From contig CAIONQ010000131.1 of NCBI GenBank assembly GCA_903859705.1, positions 26,771 to 90,770 of the forward strand: a DNA stretch of 64,000 nucleotides, in the 5' to 3' direction. A program made the position numbers and the translations under genes. This stretch comes from an uncultured Chthonomonas sp. GTDB lineage: Bacteria > Armatimonadota > Chthonomonadetes > Chthonomonadales > Chthonomonadaceae. The notes beneath the pieces were generated by a model, which had not been told where the DNA came from, did not search any database, and saw only the letters and a program-made list of their open reading frames with translations. This document shows positions 36,511-45,407 of this stretch, one piece after another. Positions within the stretch are counted from its first letter, which is position 1. Every line of letters starts with the position of its first letter.

Positions 36511-37934
36511 TATGCTAACCCGTATTCTGAAGGTAGGTAGGGAGCATCTTTTAGCTGATCTCGCATCTGATCACAGATCTGCTCTTCTGTTTCAGGAAGC
36601 GATTCGGCCTGCTTACAGAACTTATCCAGCCAGCGGATTTCGTTACGAGGAATCTTTACGTCGCCAGAAGCATGGGCTTTACGCAACTCATCCAACGTGG
36701 CAATGGCGGCAGCCCTGGTGCGCTGATAGGGGTTTTCGTACTTTATAATTTCGCCAGCGAGGCGAATTACCACATCCGGCCTCAGCACATAAGCCTGCGG
36801 ATCCATAGCAGAATCCGATTCCACCAGCCAGTTGCGCATCTTCAGCCTATCGGCATCAGAAGAGCGACCTGCTGTGTTTAGCAACCGGCAATCATAAGCC
36901 AGCTGTTCGAGAGATACAACCGGAGCGCTGGCACTTAGCAGCCGAACATTCTGAACAGATTCGTTCGACCAGCAATCACATACCGCCTGCGAGATATTGC
37001 CTACAGAGCTGAGGTGCGCACAGGCGGCGCTGCGCCCTTCCATAGAGATAGGGGCACCGGTGATGGCCTTGATGTAGGGACCTTCGTAAGCACAGTCTTT
37101 ACTGGGCCCAACGGCCCCACACTCATAGGCAACCAGCCCACGCGGCACCGAGGCTACTCGCACCACGGCCGCAAAAACGCGCGGCACCATGCGCTGCTCT
37201 GCAAGCACCATGGCAGTGTTTGCAAACCCGCATGCCGTATCTCCAGATGGAATGATGTTGCCCTGCCTGCATGCAAGCACAATTCGATCCCACAAAAACT
37301 CCATATCTCTGGGGGCAAGCACACCAAGTGCAAACAATAAGGTGGGTAAATCTGCGTTCATAAGTGCTTCATCGCAGATCTCTTTGCCGCCAGTAGATTC
37401 TATTGCAAGCAGATCTGCACCGGCACCTGCAGCCATATCAAACAGGCGGCACATACCATCCCAGCACTCTCCGTGCCGCATTAGCGGGGGGCGAATATGG
37501 TCGCGGGTGTCGTTGGGGGTAAGCCTAAGGGCCGTTTTAATGCCGTGCACATCGGTGGCACGCTGCAGTCTTTCGGCAAGAATGCTGGTGATTTCTGCAC
37601 CCCACTCCGGCCTGAGGGTCATTGGTGGCAGGGTTTCGAACTCAGCCAGCAGGCCCGGCAGCTCAAGAGCAGCGGCGCGAGTGCAGATGCCATCGATCAT
37701 CTCTGCGTATTGCTTGCGGATCTCTGGCCAGGTAGATTCGTTGATTTCCAGTGGAGGGAGGGTGAAGTTGATTTCTGGCACAACGGTGCCAGCACCAATT
37801 TCCAGCCCCCTGCCGGCTATTACAGGCGAAGGAGCGCATCCGTACACCAGCTCATCTGGAGAGCTAATGGCCAGTGTACGAAAAGCGGTGCGTGTGGAGC
37901 CTTGATTCAGAACTGCGCTGTTCACGGGGCCCAT
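36510..37934 (-). CDS. mtaB: MtaB-like methanol:corrinoid methyltransferase
   Basis: The sequence follows archaeal and acetogen MtaB throughout: SSPDELVYGCAPSPVIAG, GLEIGAGTVVPEINF, PEWGAEITSILAERL, GIKTALRLTPNDTRD, LLAIESTGGKE, GDTACGFANTAMV, GLVAYECGAVGPSKDCAYE and CAHLSSVGN with CDCWSNESV. The three zinc ligands of MtaB (Glu164, Cys220, Cys269 in Methanosarcina) correspond to Glu179, Cys235 and Cys281. It should activate methanol, or a related methyl donor, and transfer the methyl group to Co(I) of the corrinoid protein encoded 39 bases upstream. Length 474 is about 15 longer than usual at the N-terminus. Confidence 0.93.
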   Translation of the reverse strand: MGPVNSAVLNQGSTRTAFRTLAISSPDELVYGCAPSPVIAGRGLEIGAGTVVPEINFTLPPLEINESTWPEIRKQYAEMIDGICTRAAALELPGLLAEFETLPPMTLRPEWGAEITSILAERLQRATDVHGIKTALRLTPNDTRDHIRPPLMRHGECWDGMCRLFDMAAGAGADLLAIESTGGKEICDEALMNADLPTLLFALGVLAPRDMEFLWDRIVLACRQGNIIPSGDTACGFANTAMVLAEQRMVPRVFAAVVRVASVPRGLVAYECGAVGPSKDCAYEGPYIKAITGAPISMEGRSAACAHLSSVGNISQAVCDCWSNESVQNVRLLSASAPVVSLEQLAYDCRLLNTAGRSSDADRLKMRNWLVESDSAMDPQAYVLRPDVVIRLAGEIIKYENPYQRTRAAAIATLDELRKAHASGDVKIPRNEIRWLDKFCKQAESLPETEEQICDQMRDQLKDAPYLPSEYGLA

Positions 37935-37973
37935 ACCCTTTCGGTTTTGCTGCTGGTTTAATCAATGCAGGAG

Positions 37974-38621
37974 CTATGCAGTTACAAGGCTGCGAGCGGT
38001 GCGAACTGCGCCACTGGCGTTATCTGAGAAGGCGTCTGCACCAATTTCATCCGCATAGCGCTGAGTTACTGGTGCTCCACCAATCATCACTTTTACCTGC
38101 TCACGAACGCCCTCTGTTACCAGTGTTTCGATAATAGATTTCATGCCGGGCATGGTGGTGGTAAGCAGTGCAGACATAGCAACTATCTGTGCCTTGTGCT
38201 CTTTTACAGCAGCAGCAAACTTCTCAGGAGAAACGTCTACTCCCAGGTCAATCACCTCAAAGCCGCCGCCTTCCAGCATGGCAGCCACCAGGTTTTTGCC
38301 TATATCGTGCAGGTCGCCACGTACCGTGCCAATAACCACGCGGGCAATCGGCTCTGCACCGCCCTCAACAAGCAACGGGCGAATCAGCTCCATAGCGCCC
38401 TTCATGGCGCGTGCAGCAATTAGCAGCTCAGGCACAAAATACTCGTTGGCCTCAAACAGGCGTCCCACCTCATCCATTGCAGGAATCATGAACACGCTCA
38501 AAAGATCTTGCGGGTTGGCACCAGCATCCAGCGCTTCCTGTGTCAAGCGTTTCGCTGTTGGCGCATCGCCTTCGAGAACGGCAATGTAGAGTGGATGCTC
38601 AGCAATATTCGTTTCGCTCAT
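37974..38621 (-). CDS. mtaC: MtaC-like corrinoid (B12-binding) protein
   Basis: A helical cap (residues 1-85, with PAMDEVGRLFEANEYFVPELL) is followed by a Rossmann B12 domain: VVIGTVRGDLHDIGKNLV holds the base-off ligand His105 in the D-x-H-x-x-G motif, then SALLTTTMPGMK and VMIGGAPVTQRYADEIGAD. At 215 residues it is a stand-alone corrinoid shuttle. ATG 38621 has AGAGGAGAG upstream; the longer frame adds 27 unrelated residues. It heads the operon, directly before mtaB, the classical mtaCB pairing in reversed or same order depending on the organism. Confidence 0.94.
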   Translation of the reverse strand: MSETNIAEHPLYIAVLEGDAPTAKRLTQEALDAGANPQDLLSVFMIPAMDEVGRLFEANEYFVPELLIAARAMKGAMELIRPLLVEGGAEPIARVVIGTVRGDLHDIGKNLVAAMLEGGGFEVIDLGVDVSPEKFAAAVKEHKAQIVAMSALLTTTMPGMKSIIETLVTEGVREQVKVMIGGAPVTQRYADEIGADAFSDNASGAVRTARSLVTA

Positions 38622-38929
38622 GGAATCAGCTCTCCTCTGGTGCGTCGTTGCGCTCAGCTGCGCCGCGCCTCCCCACACATCTATGTGCGGCCCCTGTGGC
38701 AATTATGCTTTCCGCAGGGTATGCGTGCATCCACCAAATGGGGGATTGTTCCTCAGAAGCGCGTTGCGGTGCCAAAAGCCAGAGCCTCGGAAGCAACAGC
38801 TTAGCAAACGCGTACAGATTTAGCCACACGCAAGGTACTCAAGGCCACAATGAGATCGTGGGGAAAACCTTGCATTTTCTGCCGCAAATACTTCAGTATT
38901 TTCCTCATAATTAATAATAAGACAGCCTG
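38622..38929. other. Leader/intergenic region of the corrinoid operon
   Basis: About 310 bases with no gene. On the minus strand it contains a CACAT-AG-ATGTG palindrome (38674-38687 region) and several GC-rich complementary segments, then the mtaC ribosome site. I looked for a cobalamin or SAM riboswitch and a TTGACA-type promoter and saw neither. Confidence 0.4.
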
Positions 38930-38959
38930 TTGACACATAATCCAATGCAGTGTTATAGT
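38930..38959 (+). promoter_or_regulatory. Sigma-70-type promoter, plus strand
   Basis: TTGACA at 38930-38935, an 18-base spacer and TATAGT at 38954-38959, reading toward the secreted protein gene at 39281. The leader would be about 315 bases (38966-39280) in which I see no gene. Confidence 0.75.
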
Positions 38960-39280
38960 CATGCCGGTTGTGCCGCCTTTAATGGCGATGCAAGTTTCCG
39001 TCGTGCCGCGGGGAGTTTGCAAAAGCATTCCATATGCCTATTTGCGTCGGATACGTTTTGGTTTGATTATATCCGCAGTAATTACCCGCTCTGGTTGTTC
39101 AGAATTTTGAACCTGCCCTCGACCATCTCGCAACATGGTGGTGGCGGCGCATATTCTTATGGGCTTGTGGCGAAACCTCTCACAGATTTCGGCACAAACA
39201 CGCCTGACCCAACTGCATCATTTCTGTATGTCCAGGGCAATTACGTCCCAAGTATTGCACAACACAGGAGCATGTAAAAT

Positions 39281-40402
39281 ATGTACGCCATATCACTACC
39301 CACATGTTTTCGATTGCTTGTTGGGCTGGTTGTAATGCTCTCTCTCTCTTTTGGCCATGCTCACGCGATTCCGCCAGATGTGAACCCGCATGATGCCCTT
39401 CCGAGCCCGGCAGAGTTGAGACAATTTTCTGATATACGCCTGGATGGCCTTATATCGGCCGATAAACGGACTACTACTGCCCTCCTCTTTGCCGTGCGAG
39501 ACAACGACGGTTTGAAGCTGCACTTAACTGTGGCAATTGCGCCCAGTGAAGAGGCTGCTGCAAAAATCGCGGAGAGCGGTATTAATACTCCCGAAGGTTT
39601 CTTGCCCCCTTGCAGCCATACCGGACGGAGGTTTGGGGATGAGGTATGGCACAGCGTCGAAAGCGACGGAGGGGCGAGTAGAGGGTTTTACAGACTTGTC
39701 ACCCGTATGAACCGCGCGGTTGTTGTAATCGATGTTATGGAAAAGTTGCCTGGTGGCCGGGTAAGTCGACATGATCTGACGCTTGTTGACGAGGCGGACA
39801 TGAGGCTTACCGAGGATCTGACCATAGGCTGCCTGCAGCGGCTTGCACGCATGGGAATTGGCACCATGTCGAAAGCCACTCCTGTCGATGGGCCTCCGGT
39901 GGCAGATATACTTCGGGAGGTGATCTCACCCGTTGCGCAAACACCTGGCTATGGAGATGCACACTTCAGAAAAGGGCAGCAGGGAAACGATGAGATAGAA
40001 ATCACTCGCAAACGTGATGGGCTGCGGATGACAGTACATCTCTCCATCAGCCTGACGATTATGGAGGGAGTTTCCCTGGCCGAGAGTGAGGCCTCCAATC
40101 GGAAGATGGCAAAAGGCAGCCTCACCACGTACCGTTTCGGCAACGATGTGTGGCATAAAATTGGTGACAAGCCAGGCAGCAGTTTTGAGTTATTAACCCG
40201 TATGGGATCGGCGGTCATAAGGTTACAAGCCAGTGGTGCACCAAGAACTGGTAAGGGTCCCATGCCTGCAGACTACCAGGTAGCTGAGCAGATAACGGTT
40301 GACTGCCTGAAGCGGCTTGCAGCCAGAGGGATCGGAAAGCAAGAGTGGTCGTGGTCTCGCCCCCCGCTTCCAAAGCCATGGCCAGTTCCAGACGAGAACT
40401 AA
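39281..40402 (+). CDS. Secreted protein with two internal repeats, unknown function
   Basis: A signal peptide (CFRLLVGLVVMLSLSFGHAHA) is followed by two homologous halves. Each half has an RFG(D/N)(E/D)VWH segment, then a (L)(V/L)TRM segment and ends in an ITxxCLxRLAxxGIG unit (LTIGCLQRLARMGIG near residue 190, ITVDCLKRLAARGIG near 350). No known family comes to mind. Its start has AGGAGCATG upstream and its own promoter and terminator, so it is a single-gene unit. Envelope location is likely. Confidence 0.72.
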   Translation: MYAISLPTCFRLLVGLVVMLSLSFGHAHAIPPDVNPHDALPSPAELRQFSDIRLDGLISADKRTTTALLFAVRDNDGLKLHLTVAIAPSEEAAAKIAESGINTPEGFLPPCSHTGRRFGDEVWHSVESDGGASRGFYRLVTRMNRAVVVIDVMEKLPGGRVSRHDLTLVDEADMRLTEDLTIGCLQRLARMGIGTMSKATPVDGPPVADILREVISPVAQTPGYGDAHFRKGQQGNDEIEITRKRDGLRMTVHLSISLTIMEGVSLAESEASNRKMAKGSLTTYRFGNDVWHKIGDKPGSSFELLTRMGSAVIRLQASGAPRTGKGPMPADYQVAEQITVDCLKRLAARGIGKQEWSWSRPPLPKPWPVPDEN

Positions 40403-40417
40403 GTTACAGTAGTTTGT

Positions 40418-40457
40418 AAGCTCGCAGCAGTGCACTCTGTTGCGAGCTTTTGTTTTT
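40418..40457 (+). terminator. Rho-independent terminator
   Basis: AAGCTCGCA at 40418-40426 pairs with TGCGAGCTT at 40441-40449, followed by TTGTTTTTG. Confidence 0.88.
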
Positions 40458-40537
40458 GAAACAAAATAGTCTTCTGCAACAATGCCCGGGGCCATGCAAG
40501 GCACACGAGGGTTGATGTGTTATGGGCGTATTAAATA

Positions 40538-40551
40538 ACTATTAAGTACTT
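40538..40551. repeat. Direct repeat upstream of imuB (copy 1)
   Basis: ACTATTAAGTACTT occurs here and again at 40660-40673, 122 bases apart, both upstream of imuB. Each ends in the palindrome AAGTACTT. Confidence 0.7.
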
Positions 40552-40614
40552 GCAGCCAGCCTCCGTCAGGATTTCGTTCTCAATAACTCTGAACTCTTAT
40601 CGCAGGGAATCTGC

Positions 40615-40643
40615 TTGACATCAATTAAGATATCGACTAATAT
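40615..40643 (+). promoter_or_regulatory. Promoter of the imuB-dnaE2 cassette
   Basis: TTGACA at 40615-40620, 17-base spacer, TAATAT at 40638-40643, with a palindromic site just downstream over the expected transcript start. Confidence 0.75.
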
Positions 40644-40645
40644 AG

Positions 40646-40673
40646 GTGTACTTTAGTACACTATTAAGTACTT
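40646..40673. promoter_or_regulatory. Candidate LexA-like operator
   Basis: A perfect 16-bp palindrome GTGTACTTTAGTACAC at 40646-40661 overlaps the predicted transcript start and abuts the second copy of ACTATTAAGTACTT. A site so placed before a mutasome operon suggests SOS repression; no lexA is in the window to compare. Confidence 0.6.
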
Positions 40674-40700
40674 ACCAGTATATAGGCGGGAGGCAAGGGG

Positions 40701-42119
40701 ATGATTGGATGCTTTTTCATGCCCCGGATAGGCATAGCTGCCGAACGCTGCCGGATGCCGGATTTATGGGGCGAACCGGTTGCGCTGATCTCGGAAAGCG
40801 GCATTCTGATTGTGGTATCTGAAGAGGCCGAGCCCGCGGGAGTGCGCCCGGGTCAGAAAAGCAGTGGAGCGCGCTCGCTATGCCCCAATCTGCACCTGCT
40901 GACTTATGATTCCGCCATCTATGCACAGGCTGCCGAGGTGATATGGAACGGCATTGCTGTAGAAAGCTCTGTTGTAGAGCCTGCCACGCCAGAGCTGTGC
41001 TATGCCGAACTGGACGACAGGCATGTAACACCGGTTTTGAGCCAATTTACCGCAGAGCTTGCAGAGGCTGCCCGCATGCCCATTCATGTTGGTGTGGGTA
41101 TTTCCAAATTAGCGGCAAGGCATGCCGCCATGCTTGCCACCCCTTCCGATCCTCTTATCATATTCCCCGGAAGCGAAGCCCGGTTTTTGGCCAGCATGGA
41201 GATAGAAGCGGCCAGCCCGGCCGGAATCGATGCGGATTTAAAGAGGCGCCTTGGCAAGCTTGGCCTGCGCACATTGGGCGATCTGCAGGCCATATCTTAC
41301 CGAGATCTTTACAGGGTGGCAGGCAAATCGGCCATGCGCCTCTCCAGGCTGGCCATTGGGCTGGATGCCGACCCCGTGCTGCCAGCCTGGCCAAAACCAC
41401 AGGTTACAGTGGAGCATCGTTTTGGGTACGAAGCATCCACTCTGGAACCCGTGATGCATGGCCTTGAGAGGGCTGCAAAACGCCTTGCAGGCACATTAAA
41501 TATACGGCGCGAGTTTGCGCGCAGGCTTACCCTGTGCCTTATTCGCGAAGATCATAGCACCCTCTGCGGAGAAGAGCGCCTGCCAGCACCCATCCAGAGT
41601 GCACAGGATCTGGCCCGGGCCGCAGAGCGCGTGCTGGGCCGCCTGGGGCCGCTGAGAGAACCGCTGGAAGGGCTTAGCCTTACAGCGGGCGATCTCACCA
41701 TTGGCACCGCTGTTCAGATGGAACTGTTTGATATGCACGGCGGAGCACTGCCCGCCGAGGCACGGCGCAAACTGGATACCACCCTGGAGTTTTTACGCAG
41801 CCGCTTTGGCTTTGGGGCTGTGCTTTCTGCCGCAAGCATGCGCCGTGCCCGCCGCATAGATTACTGGATATCGCCGTTTTGCCATAAACGCAACGAGCTG
41901 GTGGAGGTTGCCACCACGCCAGATGGGCAGCCATTGCAGTTCAGGCGCAGGCAGAAGGTGTACCATGTGCGCGCCATTCTGCACTATTGGTGCGAAACCA
42001 GCTGGAGCTGGAATGAACTGGTTAAAACCACCATTTACCGCATAGAAACAGACCCGAGCGGCCTGTTTGAACTGCGCCAGCAGGGCAACACCTGGCGAAT
42101 TACCGCAGAACAGGATTAA
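40701..42119 (+). CDS. imuB: ImuB-like Y-family polymerase homologue (probably inactive)
   Basis: The 472-residue protein has the Y-family layout: an N-terminal IGIAAERCRMPDLWGEPVALI strand, a VGISKLAARHAAM segment, a helix-hairpin-helix (RLGKLGLRTLGDLQAISYRDLYRVAG) and a little-finger region. The catalytic acidic residues of true polymerases (the first Asp, and the SIDE motif, here CYAELDD) are not preserved, as in ImuB. QMELFD at residues 339-344 resembles the beta-clamp-binding motif of ImuB. It is followed 15 bases later by dnaE2, the polymerase it is known to recruit to the clamp. No imuA precedes it. Confidence 0.85.
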   Translation: MIGCFFMPRIGIAAERCRMPDLWGEPVALISESGILIVVSEEAEPAGVRPGQKSSGARSLCPNLHLLTYDSAIYAQAAEVIWNGIAVESSVVEPATPELCYAELDDRHVTPVLSQFTAELAEAARMPIHVGVGISKLAARHAAMLATPSDPLIIFPGSEARFLASMEIEAASPAGIDADLKRRLGKLGLRTLGDLQAISYRDLYRVAGKSAMRLSRLAIGLDADPVLPAWPKPQVTVEHRFGYEASTLEPVMHGLERAAKRLAGTLNIRREFARRLTLCLIREDHSTLCGEERLPAPIQSAQDLARAAERVLGRLGPLREPLEGLSLTAGDLTIGTAVQMELFDMHGGALPAEARRKLDTTLEFLRSRFGFGAVLSAASMRRARRIDYWISPFCHKRNELVEVATTPDGQPLQFRRRQKVYHVRAILHYWCETSWSWNELVKTTIYRIETDPSGLFELRQQGNTWRITAEQD

Positions 42120-42134
42120 CACAGAATAGCCGGC

Positions 42135-45100
42135 ATGTTCATCCACCTGCATACTCACAGCCCTTACTCTTTTTTGGATGGCGCCAGCCCACTGGAAGAT
42201 ATGGTGCGCGCTGCAGCCCATTGCGGCATGCCTGCCCTGGCGCTAACCGATCATAACAGCACGGCCGCCGCCGTGAAGTTTGTAAGGCTGTGCGAAGGAT
42301 ACGGCATTCTGCCTATTCTTGGCACCGAGGTTACCATGGAGGACGATACACACCTTACCCTGCTTGCCTCCAGCAGGGCCGGGTACGCCTCGCTGGGCCG
42401 CCTCCTAACCGATGCTTACCGCACCGGGGGCCGCCTTTCGCCACACGCAACCTACAGCGCGTTGGAGCGCCACACGGAAGATGTAATCTGCCTCTCTGGA
42501 TGCCGTAAAGGGCTGGTGCCCTCGCTGATAAGGGCCCACAGATACGCCGAGGCCAAAGAGGCCGCTCTCAAACTGCAGCGCTGGTTTGGCCCAGGGCGCT
42601 TCTATCTGGAATTGCAGGAAGATAAAGACCCTCATGCACACCGCGTTTGCCTGGATCTGGCATCGCTTGCAGATGCTATCGGCACCCCCACCGTTGCAAC
42701 CAACAACGTGCACTACGTGCGTGGAAACGATTATATTGGCCATGATGTGCTGCGCTGCATCGCCACCCTTACCACCCTGGATCAGCCCCACCCGGATAAA
42801 CCCCTGAATGCGGAGCGCTGGTTTAAAACCGAAAAGCATATGCAGCAGCTTTTTGCATGGAGGCCCGAGGCCATTGCAAACACGCTGCACATTGCAGAGC
42901 AGTGCACCGTTGGGCTGCCTCGTAACGAGGAGATTACCCCCAGCTATCCCGTGCCCAATGGCGGGTGCGCGCGGGAGTACCTGCGCTACCTGGCGTACAA
43001 AGGTGCCACGGCACGCTACCGGGGCCTTACCGATAAGATATGCCAGCGCCTTGATTTTGAGCTGGATATGATATGCACCCTGGGCTACGCAGACTACTTT
43101 TTGATGGTGTGGGAAATTGTGCGCTGGGCACGCAAAAATGGCATTCGTGCCACTGGCCGAGGCAGCGCCGCAGATAGCTGTGTTGCTTACGCCCTTACCC
43201 TTACCGATGTGGATGTGCTACAGCGTGATCTGCCATTTGCACGATTTTTGGTGCCGGGCAAACTGCCAGATATCGATATGGATTTCCCCAGTGAAAATCG
43301 CGACGATGTGTTTCGATACATCATTCAGAAATATGGCGCCGATCACACTGGTATGGTGTGCACGTTCCATACATTCTGGTCTCGCTCGGCCGTGCGCGAT
43401 GTTGGCAAAGCACTCAGCATCCCTCCAGATGCCCTTAGCATGCTCTCCAAACATCTCAGCTCCTTTATCCGCGCAGATCAGATAGATATGGCGTTTGAAA
43501 AATATGCCGAATTTCGAACCTATGGCCACCTTAAAGAGCGCTTTCGGCTACTGTTTACTCTATGCAGCCGAATTGCAGGCTACCCGCGCCACCTGGGCAC
43601 ACATAGCTCCGGCATCGTAATTTCCCGCGTGCCGCTGGCCACGCTGGCACCCATAACCCCCTCGGCACGTGGGCTAACGCAGATTTGGACCCTGGATAAA
43701 GATGATGCCGAGGAGATTGGCATCATCAAATTTGATGTGCTCTCCCTCCGAACACTTTCTGCCGTGGGCGATGCAGAGAGGGCAATAGCGGTAAAAGACC
43801 CTGGCTTTAAATACGATCGCATACCAGATCTGGACCCCGATACCTACGCAATGATGCAATCTGGCAGTGCCATTGGCACCTTTCAGTTCGAAAGCCCGGC
43901 GCAGTTGGCACTGGCTGCCACCCTGGGCCCCAATCAGTTTGAAGATCTGGTGGCCAGCGTTGCACTAATCCGCCCGGGGCCAATACGGGGCAATGGCGCA
44001 AACCGCTTTGTTGCAGCCCGCCTGGGCTGGGCCCGCGCAGATGTGCTACACCCCTGCCTGGAACAGGCGCTGGCAAAAACATATGGGGTGATAGTATTTC
44101 AGGAGCAGGTGGTGCAGGTAGTGGCTGCAATGATGGGTATTGAGGATGGGGCCGCAGATAAATTTCGTAAAAGCCTGGCCCGGCACCACAACATGGGCAC
44201 CATGGAGGAGGCACGCAGCATTTTTGTTGAAGGTGCGCTAAAACACCACGGCAACCTGCTGCCAGAAACCGCGCATATCCTCTTCGATCAGCTGGCGGGC
44301 TGGTGCGGATATGGCTTTACAGAGGGGCATGCCGCGTCATTCGCGCTCACCGGGTACCGCACCGCCTTCCTCTCTGTACATTACACAGCCGAATATTTTG
44401 GCGGGCTAATGAACCACATGCCCGCAGGTTACTACAATGCCAATACCCTGGCTGCCGAAGCCAGAAGGCGCGGCGTGCCGGTGCTGCCTGTTGATATCAA
44501 CCGCAGCAAAGACAAATGTTTTTCAGAGCCAGAAACGGCGGGGGGAGGCACAACTGCCATACGCCTTGGACTGCGCATGGTGGCCGAAATGCGTGAAGAA
44601 GACATTGCTGCCATTGAAGCCGCGCGAGATGAGAACGGGCCATTCCGCTCTTTGCTGGATTTTTGCACACGCGTTACCATGCACCGAGACAGGCTGGAAA
44701 ACCTGATACTATGCGGCGCCTTTGATGGCCTGCACTCCCGCAGAAGGGGGCTGCTATGGAGGCTGGAAGAGACCATTGCCCTTGCGACATCGCACCGGGC
44801 CGGAGCACAAAACGCCCGGCAGAGCAGCTTTGATGTGGGCCTGGAGAGTGTTGGGCCAGCAGCAACCCCAACCGCCTGGAACATCGAAGAGTTTTCGCTG
44901 TGGGAGCAGTTTTTGTGGTCGTGGCGAATTACCGGTGTTTGTGCGGAATGCCATGTGTTTACGCACCTGCGCAGTTGGCTCACCTCCCGCAACATTCTTA
45001 CAGGCAACGAGGCAAAACAGCGCAGACATGGAGAGCGCGTAACCGTGGCCGGGCTAAACATATGCCCGCATCGCCCGCCAACCCGCACAGGCACACCTAT

Positions 45101-45401
45101 TCTGTTTACCAGTATAGAGGATGAAACAGCGGTGCTGCAGGCCATCTGTGTGGGTGAACCGCTGCAGGAGCATACCGGGCTATTTCTTACAGCACCTGCC
45201 GTAATAGTGCGCGGAGTAATAGAGCACCGGGGCCGTGGCACCAGCCTGCGTATAGAGCGGGCAAAAGCTCTGCGCATAACCGATGCGGCACTGAGGCAAC
45301 AGAATATAGAGCCGGGCCCACAGCCAACCCCCGAGGAAGCACTACCAAACCGCCCGGATAGAGTTGATCCTCCACTAAAAGTGAAAGCCTACGGCAGATA
45401 G
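42135..45401 (+). CDS. dnaE2: Error-prone DNA polymerase III alpha subunit DnaE2/ImuC
   Basis: A 1088-residue C-family polymerase. The N-terminal PHP domain starts IHLHTHSPYSFLDG with ALALTDHN. The palm carries the catalytic aspartates in LPDIDMDFPSENRDDV (about residue 376) and IIKFDVLSLRTL (about 530), with GRGSAADSCVAYAL and GYGFTEGHAASFALTGYRTA. The short length and the position behind imuB mark it as DnaE2/ImuC, the translesion polymerase of the SOS mutasome, rather than the replicative enzyme. It ends seven bases from the convergent yhaN gene with no clear terminator between. Confidence 0.92.
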   Translation: MFIHLHTHSPYSFLDGASPLEDMVRAAAHCGMPALALTDHNSTAAAVKFVRLCEGYGILPILGTEVTMEDDTHLTLLASSRAGYASLGRLLTDAYRTGGRLSPHATYSALERHTEDVICLSGCRKGLVPSLIRAHRYAEAKEAALKLQRWFGPGRFYLELQEDKDPHAHRVCLDLASLADAIGTPTVATNNVHYVRGNDYIGHDVLRCIATLTTLDQPHPDKPLNAERWFKTEKHMQQLFAWRPEAIANTLHIAEQCTVGLPRNEEITPSYPVPNGGCAREYLRYLAYKGATARYRGLTDKICQRLDFELDMICTLGYADYFLMVWEIVRWARKNGIRATGRGSAADSCVAYALTLTDVDVLQRDLPFARFLVPGKLPDIDMDFPSENRDDVFRYIIQKYGADHTGMVCTFHTFWSRSAVRDVGKALSIPPDALSMLSKHLSSFIRADQIDMAFEKYAEFRTYGHLKERFRLLFTLCSRIAGYPRHLGTHSSGIVISRVPLATLAPITPSARGLTQIWTLDKDDAEEIGIIKFDVLSLRTLSAVGDAERAIAVKDPGFKYDRIPDLDPDTYAMMQSGSAIGTFQFESPAQLALAATLGPNQFEDLVASVALIRPGPIRGNGANRFVAARLGWARADVLHPCLEQALAKTYGVIVFQEQVVQVVAAMMGIEDGAADKFRKSLARHHNMGTMEEARSIFVEGALKHHGNLLPETAHILFDQLAGWCGYGFTEGHAASFALTGYRTAFLSVHYTAEYFGGLMNHMPAGYYNANTLAAEARRRGVPVLPVDINRSKDKCFSEPETAGGGTTAIRLGLRMVAEMREEDIAAIEAARDENGPFRSLLDFCTRVTMHRDRLENLILCGAFDGLHSRRRGLLWRLEETIALATSHRAGAQNARQSSFDVGLESVGPAATPTAWNIEEFSLWEQFLWSWRITGVCAECHVFTHLRSWLTSRNILTGNEAKQRRHGERVTVAGLNICPHRPPTRTGTPILFTSIEDETAVLQAICVGEPLQEHTGLFLTAPAVIVRGVIEHRGRGTSLRIERAKALRITDAALRQQNIEPGPQPTPEEALPNRPDRVDPPLKVKAYGR

Positions 45402-45407
45402 GCATTA

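Noticed and set aside
38622..38929. Cobalamin riboswitch upstream of mtaC
   Set aside because: I could not find the conserved B12-box-like segments or the expected helix order, so I did not call one.
44432..45277. 281-codon minus-strand frame inside dnaE2
   Set aside because: Shadow frame with Arg/Ser/Cys-rich composition and no motif; the plus strand holds the polymerase.
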